From Trichobilharzia szidati (lineage: Eukaryota > Platyhelminthes > Trematoda > Strigeidida > Schistosomatidae), in assembly GCA_944472155.2 (NCBI GenBank), contig OX235279.1, positions 157,006,199 to 157,070,198 of the forward strand: a stretch of 64,000 nt of DNA, in the 5' to 3' direction. The notes beneath the pieces were generated by a model, which searched no databases, had not been told where the DNA came from, and worked only from the letters and a program-made list of their open reading frames with translations. Shown here piece after piece: positions 22,761 through 31,872 of this stretch. Within the stretch, counting starts at the first letter, position 1. Each line of letters starts with the position of its first letter. Made by a program: the position numbers and the translations under genes.

Positions 22761-23668
22761 TATTTCAGTGTGTGAAAAATACTGATAGGCTTCTATATAA
22801 TTTATTCAACATTCCACTTTCAACTGATTTTCCATATTGCACTAGAGTTCTGTGTCTCTATCGACATGTCAGAGCCTCCTATGACTTGCAATTCTATGAT
22901 ATCTGAAGATTAGCACGATGGGAATTCAGTGACGAATTATGAATTTTGAATAGATGTTTATTTTCGCAGTCAAGCCGAGTGAACAGTCTGCCAGATTTCT
23001 AGTGCCGTAAACTAATTCATCTCTCTTTGAACCAGGTAAAACCAAGTACACCGTACTGATGAGATTGAGCCAGAAGGAGTAAACACACCCATCAGATGTT
23101 TAGATCACTTCCGTTCGATGCGCTGCTTAGCATATCAGGCAGTCAGTAGTATGTATCGTCACGCACTTAGGCGTAAAACACGATGCAATAAATCATTCAT
23201 GTAAGAGGAGTTCAGAGAAGTTGGCCCGTTCTATTGAAGTCTGAACTGAAGCCATATTGCCTGAAATGACAACGAAAGCGTCGCAATTCGATTATCACTG
23301 AGCTCAGAGAACACAACCACACCCACCGAAATGTTCTCGTCAAAAATATGAGAAAGCAAAATAATTAACTATATTTCTTGAAATACCTTGTTCGTTTGTA
23401 GATGGTTGTGTAACAGCAATACTCACGTTCCTTTCACCATTCCTTATTTCATCTGTTCATGTAATGGACAACAATAATAACAGTAAATATCAAAAGACGA
23501 CAGCATTTGAATGACATGAAATATAGTCGGATGTCTGTGAGTGAGAAAAGGACACTGAAAGTGGAGGATATGAAAAGACTAACTGTCTCTCACCATAGAT
23601 ATGTTCGTATTCTGTTTTCCATGTTAAGTGGTAATATATGATGGATAATATTGAAATGGTTATGTGTA
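22507..23668 (+). repeat. Repeat R, copy 2
   Basis: The second copy of the 1162-bp unit described at 18771. Visible differences are GTAAACTAATTC for GTAAATTAATTC and a few changes at the extreme end (GGATAATATTGAAATGG). Here it is attached to the longer RTE remnant that begins at 20826, so this locus probably preserves the ancestral junction and copy 1 is a derived partial duplicate. Confidence 0.85.
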
Positions 23669-23689
23669 GAGTCTCAATAATAATACGGT

Positions 23690-24150
23690 TGATTTAATCA
23701 ATGAATCTGTGAATTTGTTTGCTTAATCGAGGTGTTATGATCGCGATTCCCGTATAGCCGAATTTTCCTTGATACTCAACACAGTGTCATTTGTGTTTGA
23801 CTGTTTTTTTTTGGGGCTATTTCGTTTTGAGGACTGTAATGCAAGACTTTCCGGTGTTCTCAAAACATTGAGTATTGGTGATATGATGTTATCGATGCGA
23901 ACGTGTGCATTCACATTTTTTGATCTCCGAATACATCAACCTCTCATGGGTTTTCACATCATTATTCTTTCTGAATGTAAATTTCTGTTCACTGTATTTA
24001 TTTTGAGTCTCCTTTTTTCTTTGCTCTCTCTCTCTCTCTTTCTCGTTGTGTGTTACATGGAAAGTATGGCGACGTGAACTACGACTGGACTTCTGCATGG
24101 CATAGTAGTTCTCTGTCGAAACGCAGTGAGACAGTCAGACAGTCTGTTGG
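23690..24150 (+). repeat. Unit V, copy 1, downstream of R
   Basis: Aligns at roughly three quarters identity by eye with 26571-27024, which also directly follows an R copy. A 41-bp block starting TATGGCGACGTGAACTACGA is unchanged between the copies. The frame at 23769-24077 includes EDCNARLSGVLKTLSIGD, parallel to EECTARLVGVITTLRIDD in the other copy, so residual coding is possible. A CT microsatellite lies near 24026-24042. Family unknown. Confidence 0.6.
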
Positions 24151-24556
24151 ACAGTCAGACAAAATATAAATGTACACTGAAATATTACTGTCTAGTCAGA
24201 ACACCGATCAATAGAACATGGAACATCTGTTCTTACAGTATAATTGAATATCAAATCAGGTCACTGAAGGATTTCTTTTATTTAGGATTGGATTAGTTGA
24301 TGTATGGATAATTTAAGGAAGTAGACGTCAAACCGTCTGAAAGGAGGCTTTATATTTAGTTTGACATTTAGAATAGATGACATACAGGAAACTGTTTAAA
24401 TGAAGACTACATAATTGCATAGGAAGAACTCATTATGTGGTTAAGCTTGCACTCCTCAACATCAACCAGATGGATGGTGTAACGATCTGAGAAGGCCTGT
24501 GTCTATTAGTATGGGTGTGTTTGTGCAAGTAAATAAATACATACGGAAAGGCGACT

Positions 24557-24793
24557 GTGTCTAGTTCGCATAGTGGAGCACTAGTCCAAGTGATTGAAAA
24601 GAAGCTGAGTGAAGTCAGGACGCCAAGAATTTCGATGATAAAGCATCTTTTAGACTGTGGACATGATGCTGATATTCTGTCAAGTCATCCACTCTTGTCA
24701 GCAGATAAACAAGCAGATAAATACTTGGTTTTTCAGAGACTTGTACAATTAGCGTCCATAAATTGTATATCTATGCACAGAAGGAAATACTGA
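24557..24793 (+). pseudogene. Possible Penelope-like GIY-YIG C-terminal remnant
   Basis: A 78-codon frame contains ISMIKHLLDCGHDADIL, which fits the SSxLxHLxDxGHxVD block of PLE nucleases (cf. SSFLGHLVDSGHKVDVN at 25412). The rest of the frame (LVFQRLVQLASINCI) only loosely follows the family. No catalytic GIY-YIG residues are present. Confidence 0.45.
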
Positions 24794-25129
24794 TGTCTTT
24801 CAATCCACTATGACAACATCTTCCACGTATTCCATCTGTTATGATAATTGTTCCCATCTCAAAGAGAACTATCTTTTCTCAGTACCCCTGTCTTTGGTCG
24901 TTTTATTAATTGGTTCATAGATCTAGGATAATCTGTTCAAACGACTCTCTGAATGAGCAGCTTAACACCGCCAGTGAATCACCTATGAAAAATGTTTATC
25001 CAGATAAGTTCATTGAGAAAAAGATAAATTCAGCACCGAGAAGTGTGAGAATGGTGTCAGCTTGAAGAAAGCCCTTGTTCATAAAACTGCAGTTACTTGG
25101 TGATACCAGAGAAGTAGTATAGTAACACA

Positions 25130-25610
25130 GAGCTTGAAGAGTGCAGTGAAAAAAGCATTCAGTGCAGCATAGGCACGTTGTCTCTTCAATACCACTCCTG
25201 TTTTATGTTGGAGAAATAAGGACAATTTCTCCTACCCAATTTCTCCTTCTCCTCAGCGTGTATTTACCGGTTTAACTGCTGTTGCTTATGATACCGGTGT
25301 GGCTGCAGAGCTAGTTACATTGGGCGTACAATTAGACTGGTTGATTATCGTATTTCTGAATATCATCCTGTCTGATTGAGCAAAGGACAAACAAGATCCA
25401 TTCGTAGTTCTTTTTTAGGACACCTTGTAGATAGTGGGCATAAAGTTGATGTTAATGAAGCATTGAAAGTTAGTCATCACATTCAAACTAATGTCCCTTC
25501 TGCTCAACGAGTTTCTCTTTCGCATACAGCTGAATGCATCGAGTTGCACCTAAAGACGCCAAACCTGTGTGTTTAGAAGAAATTCGTGCAGCCACGTTTC
25601 TTGCCATGAC
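25130..25610 (+). pseudogene. Penelope-like element, GIY-YIG nuclease remnant
   Basis: The endonuclease module that follows the reverse transcriptase in many PLEs. In broken frames: TTPVLCWRNKDNFS, then CRASYIGRTIRL (the YIG half of the motif) followed by YRISEYHP, a stop, then an open frame 25376-25576 giving LSKGQTRSIRSSFLGHLVD, SGHKVDVNEALKV and HTAECIELHLKTPNLCV. A stop codon is followed by KKFVQPRFLP, the usual family end. At least three stops and one frameshift. The reverse transcriptase is not seen. Confidence 0.75.
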
Positions 25611-25792
25611 CATCGCTCTGGGAATTCAGCTTATCTCTCTCTAAGCCTTTTACAAGTTATCATTGCAGAAATTAATTTTTAATTTTTCCGATTCCTTCAT
25701 CTTTGATTGCTTATCACATAAATGAATTCCACACCCCCTTATTTCTAAATCTCTCTGTATTTGCTCCGAATTTATGCATTATGCGATCCACC

Positions 25793-26558
25793 GATGAATT
25801 ATGAATTTTGAATATATGTGTATATATTTGTATATATATATATATTTGCAGTCAAGCCAAGTGAACAGTCTGCCAGATTTCTAGTGCCGTAAACTAATTC
25901 ATCTCTCTTTGAACCAGGTAAAACCAAGTACACCGTACTGATGAGATTGAGCCAGAAGGAGTAAACACACCCATCACGTGTTTAGATCACTTCCGTTCGA
26001 TGCGCTGCTTAGCATATCAGGCAGTCAGTAGTATGTATCGTCACGCACTTAGGCGTAAAACACGATGCAATAAATCATTCATGTAAGAGGAGTTCAGAGA
26101 AGTTGGCCCGTTCTATTGAAGTCTGAACTGAAGCCATATTGCCTGAAATGACAACGAAAGCGTCGCAATTAGATTATCACTGAGCTCAGAGAACACAACC
26201 ACACCCACCGAAATGTTCTCGTCAAAAATATGAGAAAGCAAAATAATTAACTATATTTCTTGAAATACCTTGTTCGTTTGTAGATGGTTGTGTAACAGCA
26301 ATACTCACGTTCCTTTCACCATTCCTTATTTCATCTGTTCATGTAATGGACAACAATAATAACAGTAAATATCAAAAGACGACAGCATTTGAATGACATG
26401 AAATATAGTCGGATGTCTGTGAGTGAGAAAAGGACACTGAAAGTGGAGGATATGAAAAGACTAACTGTCTCTCACCATAGATATGTTCGTATTCTGTTTC
26501 CCATGTTAAGTGGTAATATATGATGGGTAATATTGGGATAGCTATGTGTACAATCTTA
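25793..26558 (+). repeat. Repeat R, copy 3 (distal part only)
   Basis: Matches 19195-19932 and 22931-23668 with very few substitutions (AAGCCAAGTG for AAGCCGAGTG, ATCACGTGTT for ATCAGATGTT). It has an expanded TATATA tract at about 25813-25850. The RTE 3' end present in copies 1 and 2 is missing. The 5' limit falls near GATGAATTATGAATTTTG. It shares CAATCTTA with copy 1 at the far end. Confidence 0.85.
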
Positions 26559-26570
26559 AAGATATGAGGT

Positions 26571-27024
26571 AAGTCAATCAATGAAGTTGTAAATGAGCTG
26601 GATTGATCGAGAGTGTAAGACCACGTGCCATGAAGAGACTAAGGGTGGCCGAAATGGAACACAGCATGAGGTGTCGTTGACAGTTTGCGAGGGCCAGTTT
26701 CTTTGTGAAGAGTGTACTGCTAGACTGGTTGGGGTTATCACGACGTTAAGAATCGATGACTTGAAACTGTTCTCAGCGGAACGGATGCATTAACGTTTTG
26801 TGATCTCCGATATCCATCAAGTTCTCATGGTTTTCCACATCATTATTCCTTCTCAATGTAGATTTCTGCTCACTGTAGTTCTTTTGAGTTTCCTTTTTTC
26901 TTCGCTCTCTCTTTTGCTTGTTGTGTGTTACATGGAAGTATGGCGACGTGAACTACGACTGGACTTCTGCATGGCATAGTTGTTCTTTGTTGAAACACAG
27001 TGAGTCAGTCAGACTTTCAGTTGG
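26571..27024 (+). repeat. Unit V, copy 2, downstream of R
   Basis: The partner of 23690-24150. The frame at 26593-26793 carries CEECTARLVGVITTLRIDD. After it the two copies share TGATCTCCGA, CTCATGG, CACATCATTATTC and the 41-bp unchanged block beginning TATGGCGACGTGAACTACGA. Product unknown; it may be an old coding piece of an unrecognised element. Confidence 0.6.
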
Positions 27025-27037
27025 TCATATCAAAGTG

Positions 27038-27150
27038 ATATGATTATGAGGAATGGTTTGTGCTCGAAACGTCATCAGTTTATGTAACTCTACACCACTG
27101 TGTGATTTATCAATATAAATCTTATCCATTATGGAATTTCACTTCTACTC
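27038..27150 (+). mobile_element. Penelope-like terminal sequence with hammerhead-like core
   Basis: TTATGAGGAATGGTTTGTGC, then TCGAAACGTCATCAG and CACTGTGTGATTTATCAATA, match the minus strand of the PLE end at 49561-49370 (TTATGAACAATAAATTGTGC, TCAAAACGTTGTCATCAG, CACTGTGAGACTTTATCAAA). The TATGAG...CTCGAAAC arrangement resembles the stem II and GAAA box of the hammerhead motifs reported in PLE terminal repeats. The expected CUGAUGA reads TTATGA, so a canonical active ribozyme is doubtful. Confidence 0.5.
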
Positions 27151-28450
27151 GTATAGTAACAACTCCGTTGATTTGACCCAACTCTTCTTTGTTTGTTTGA
27201 TTTGACCTTACTTCTGTTTGTATGCTTATTTTTCTCACTTAAAACCCTTGTGTAATTCTGTATATTATTTTGTCTCCATGTACACCCTTTGAGTGCGCCT
27301 CATTCATCAAACTATTCATGCCATTGCGTAACTCTTATTTAACAATCATTTATGACAACACATCACTTTTGTTACTATCCTTTTATATGAACATCCAATT
27401 CACCTGAACTTACTCCTCTTTAACAATCGTTTTTGACAACTCATCACTTTTGTTGCTTTCCTCTTATCAACATCCAATTCATTTGAACTTACTAACCGTA
27501 TTTTCGTTTGATAAATTTAATGTATACACACAGACAAAATAACCATATATATTTGCGATTGTACAGCTTTGAAAATGAATTCTTTGAAAAGAGACTCTTT
27601 ACTGAACTACTTGTCATTTGTCTACTAATGTCCGAATGGGAATTATTAATGAATTTCTGACATTCTCCAGTCCCTTTTCTCTGATAACTAATTGTTTATT
27701 ATTACGATGATGTGACTGAACCCTAATCCATTATGATCTTGAATTTAATCTGTAATATCCTCCCTTGTGCTTATCTATCTGAACTGCACCTGTAAAACAT
27801 CCACACCTGTCGTGTTTCTCAGTTGACTGATTCATCATTGTAGTTTGTTTACTTATCAGTCACATATATCTCCTAGTGTATTTCTAGTAGGCTGCAAACA
27901 TATCACTGTATGCAGAGTATTCCACTGAGGAGGAGTTCTACCGAAATTCGATGAATTCAAGAAATCATGCTTTATCAACATGGAGAAGACGACAATATCA
28001 TTCAGAAAGAGACTCTTTCCACGAATTTATCATCAAGGTGTACAATGATATGTTTGCATTGAAATTTCGTCTTCTTCTTTATTCGTTCTATGTAACTTTC
28101 CTTTCTCACTTGTTGCGTGATGTTTCGTTATCCGCCTACAAATCCTGTTAATACTATTGATTTTACACCCCTTTCGAAGATTTATACATTCTGTGAACTA
28201 CTTTACATATCACGTAATTTGTCTTATCACTTTATATTGAATGAACTGGGATTATAATCACAAACATTTTCTCACGTTTCAGATTACTGGTATTATGAGT
28301 ACTCACACCTTGTATTGTAATTTCCTCACGACATATGGTTTCTTTACAAAACTCAGTTGTGTACGTGATTGTAGATTTTGATGACAAATTCATTGAAAAG
28401 AGTCTCTTCACCGAATATTATGCTGTTAACGTTAATTACACGGGAACTAA
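27151..28450. other. No gene; three copies of repeat A
   Basis: Repeat A lies at 27556-27608 (+), 27999-28052 (-) and 28365-28420 (+). Text at 28185-28300 (GTGAACTACTTTACATATCA, then TTATAATCACAAACATTTTC) is a diverged copy of 36855-36945, showing that A belongs to a longer unit. At 27355-27440 and 27420-27500 a segment of about 70 bp is tandemly repeated (AACTTACTCCTCTTTAACAA; CATCACTTTTGTTGC/ACT). Confidence 0.5.
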
Positions 28451-29149
28451 TAAGTTCGATCCCTGCACATGGAAACTTGAGGGTTGATCTAGTGTTAACT
28501 AGTTCCTGGCTGACTATGGGATGACGTTTTCTGTAGTCCTAGTGAAAAGTTGTGACCATTGGTGTAGACCCCGTTTCCTGGTGTGAGAACGAATACTCTC
28601 CATTGACAATGGCTGACGGTGTCGCTTAAAATCGTAAAAGTTAGAATTGATAGGCTGGCAATTGGATTCCATCCCACTAGCTGAATGACTACGATGCTGG
28701 TCTTGTAACGGGAAGGTCATGGCTTCGATTGATGGTGGTGGCGTCATAGTTGCGTACTGCTGAGGAGCCTCAAACAAGAGATTGTTGGGGGAAACGGCCA
28801 CTCACTACTCTCTGTGTCACTTCAAAACAATTCTTATTGGGGAAATAAATGATCGCCTCACTTGACGATTAGTAAGGCTGTGTGGATTGTTGAGGTATAA
28901 TTGTTTACTGCCTTACCATCGGTGTTTTTTCATATTTTCTACCGTTCTCAGTGAAAACCTAATACATGTCTAGTTCAGTTCAATAATGAAGTATGAAAGA
29001 TAACAGATGGTCAACTTACCTTCAAATTGACGTAGTAAACGTTTATACTGGTTAACATTTGTAGTGTATTTTCTACGTAGTATTCCTAACAAATAATCAG
29101 TAGGAATTTTGATTGTTAAAGTGTAAAAGGTCATTTGAAAATGTTACAG
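28451..29149. other. No gene; SINE-head-like scraps
   Basis: Around 28675-28735, AGCTGAATGACTACGATGCT, then GTCATGGCTTCGATTG, is tRNA-SINE-like. The opposed 95-codon minus frame (28514-28801) shows no domain. Nothing else is recognised. Confidence 0.35.
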
Positions 29150-30300
29150 TTAGGACAGTGTTGGTTTTATTATTTTTATTAGTAATTCATTCCTAGTGTT
29201 TTCAGTGGAACATTGAGCTTCAGCCGGGATATATCCCCATTTCACTCATTTCATTGCAATCAATTTTCAACTGGCTTGACGATTGCTCATTAGCTTTCAT
29301 TCCCTCCATTTCACACCATCTCCCCACATCACTCTGGAAACCATTGCCAACTCGTCGTTTCCTATTCAGGTTCCCTTGTATAGCCTGTATGGTGCGATGT
29401 CACTCAAAGGTCTCCTCATTATTCTTTTTATTGTTTACTTTAATTCCTAGAGGAGCATAGGGCTCCTCAGAGTGTATTCAATGCATCTCCATTTGTTTTT
29501 GAATACTTGGTAGTTGCAATGTAGGTTGTTGATTACTTCTCTGGAAGGATTTCTTGTTATTCATTCCTTCAGGCTGACTATCGGATCTTGAGTAGCGAGA
29601 CTAGCAGAGTGGCTGTTGATGACAGCCTTCAAGAGTGGATTGAAAAGTCTTTTCGTGAATCACACCTCATGTCTGTGGATTTGATAGACTCTACTGATGA
29701 AAATCTAGTTGTTTTTTTTCATGCAGATTGTGGCAGATTTCCAAACTGATTTCAGAGTAATGAAGGTCTGTTCTGCTTTTTCAATCATGATTGGTGGAGT
29801 TTGACATTCTCATATGTGCCTATTCCTGTAGTTGTGAGAGTGTTGCCCATATAGGCCAGGTGAACAGGTGACTTCATTTAGATTACACCCGTTGACGGTG
29901 GTTATCACTGTCTAGGTATCTTCATGACTTCCATCTTCCCTATATTTAGTTGAAAGTGCTTTTTTCGTTGCTAGCTTCTTCTGCCAACTCATTAGCTTTT
30001 GCCTATAGACGTTATTCAAGCTTGTGTGAAATAAGGCGTAGTTTATCCACGAAGTCCAGAACTTCTAGAGTCTTATTGTCATTCCAGATCATTCCCATCT
30101 TTTTGCTTCCCACGTGACCGTGTCCATTACAATTATAACAATCGATAGTAGGTGTTGTAGCGTAAGTCGTATTTTCACTTTGGAGGGTTCACTGAGCTTT
30201 ATGCTGTGAATAACTCGGTATCTGGTATCATCAAGTAGCTGGTGAATGAGGTTGATAAAGATTTAGGGCAGTGCACTCCATAGTGCTGAATGCAGTATCC
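29150..30300 (-). pseudogene. RTE-type retrotransposon, strongly decayed
   Basis: The reverse complement follows RTE order from the 3' end: CCTAGTGTTTTCAGTGGAAC (tail motif), GTATAGCCTGTATGGTGCGA ... TGTCACTCAAAGGTCTCC, AGTGGCTGTTGATGACAGCC, TTCCAAACTGATTTCAGAGT, ATCTTCATGACTTCC, GCTAGCTTCTTCTGCCAAC, ACGAAGTCCAGAACTTC (the FADD region) and GGTGAATGAGGTTGATAAAG. A second tail-like motif (AATTCCTAGAGGAGCATAGG) near 29440-29462 suggests two nested or adjacent copies. No long frame survives. Confidence 0.6.
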
Positions 30301-30714
30301 GATGAATATGAGAGAATAATACTGGCAGAACATCTTGTTGAATGTAACTATCCAGAGAAGCTCACAGGGAGATGTGAAGGCATCAGAAAATAAAAATGTT
30401 CATGCAGCTAACACCTGGATACTTGGGAATATGGATTACGCATATCCATATAGACCTTTAAAGCATACGAAAATTGGTGTCACACCCCACTCTATGAGTC
30501 AAGGTTTCACAGCACAGAGCTAAATCATTTTAGTAGCATGCCTAAACCTCTAAAGCCATTATCGATACCAATGACCTGGCTATTCCATCGTGAAGCATAT
30601 TACAGATACAAAACATGACAAGAAGACATGTATACGTCTTCTAAGAAGTGTTTCTGTTGCGTATCCTAGATTATTTGGAAACGTTAGTGATTAGGAAGAT
30701 TAAATCATACTTAT

Positions 30715-31284
30715 GTGTTCAACGGAACACTTCATCGTCAGATTAGACCTTGCTTGATAAGCGTCTTCGCTTTGACACCAGTATGCATACATGTATTTGT
30801 TTCGTTATCCTTCTTCCCTGGTTATGGTTTATTTATCGCCGTTGTTATTATTTTGACGTTGGCACGGATGTCTACTAACCCATTCCTTATCTGTCCATCA
30901 TTATTTTCCATATGTATTCTTACGAAGAGTACGTGCACTTCTCATCCGATGTGTACGCTATATAGGTTACACAATTGGGAAAGAATAACACCTGTTCTGA
31001 GTGGAACAAATTTATTCCACTCTCTAGAGTTCATCGCAGTTATTTTCAGTTGTATCTACGATTGTTCGTGTGCAGGTTTCCATATCATCCTCTTCATCGC
31101 CGGATCGTCTCTATGCCACCCTTGGAATCGCACCTTACTCGTCATTCCTCATACAAAGTTCCACGTGATTGCCTGCATGGTGTATGATAGCACTTTTATA
31201 CCTCCTCAATGCATGTTAATTCTTTCCTCATCTCTCCACTACTGTTCTTTTTTTGAAAACAACACAGTTTGCTATTGGAATTGA
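30715..31284 (+). other. Unassigned 189-codon open frame
   Basis: The longest frame outside recognised retroelements. The translation is rich in F, I, L, C and S, with hydrophobic stretches at about residues 14-50 (including GYGLFIAVVIILTLARM) and 105-135. I recognise no domain, signal or repeat. A frame this long is not expected often by chance at this AT content, but hydrophobic antisense frames are common opposite old repeats. It may be a decayed element, an antisense shadow or a real small gene. No promoter or splice evidence is visible. Confidence 0.2.
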
Positions 31285-31872
31285 ACTAACTTGATGTTTT
31301 ATGCTCTTTTTGGTGCATCGTAATTATTTGTTATATTTGAATATTGTCTGGTGCATATGGTTTGTTCATGTACCCATTAGAGTTGAACATTGTTCATTCG
31401 TATCCCTTTATTCCGTGTCTGGCATCCGCGTGCTGTTCAAAGAACACGTGGACTGCATTTGATACAGCTCTGTAGTTTCTAATTATTGACTCACATTGAC
31501 TGTGTTTTGTGACTCCATTCAGCCACAGACACCCCACAATTGAGGTGTGTATATCGTGTTCCATATTTTGTGTTTATTATAACACTGTGTTTTTAGGTTT
31601 TACGCTTCATTCAACGTGTGGTTCTAATAATCGTCCGACTATCGTCCCGAATTACTTTTGAATATGTCCAATCCACCGATATATATACGGTTAGATTTTT
31701 ATTGCACAATAAAGTAAAACTGTGAAGAAAAGCAAGATTAAATTCACTTATCTGATAACTTACCAAATCTTCTTGTCAAATTTTCGATTGCTGCTATAAC
31801 GCCTAAAATGTTTGAAAGAGTGAAAGGAAAAGCTTTAGCATGAGTAGTGATGATGAGCTTTCCATATAACTG
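31285..31872. other. No recognisable gene
   Basis: AT-rich, short frames only. Ends at the TATTATCACTATTATTAC run that forms the tail of the next element. Confidence 0.4.

Noticed and set aside
23769..24077. 102-codon frame as a secreted or membrane protein
   Set aside because: It spans a CT microsatellite and ends in hydrophobic low-complexity sequence; only a short part is shared with the other unit V copy.
28495..28801. Two overlapping minus-strand frames as a gene
   Set aside because: They sit over SINE-head-like sequence and show no domain or conservation evidence.
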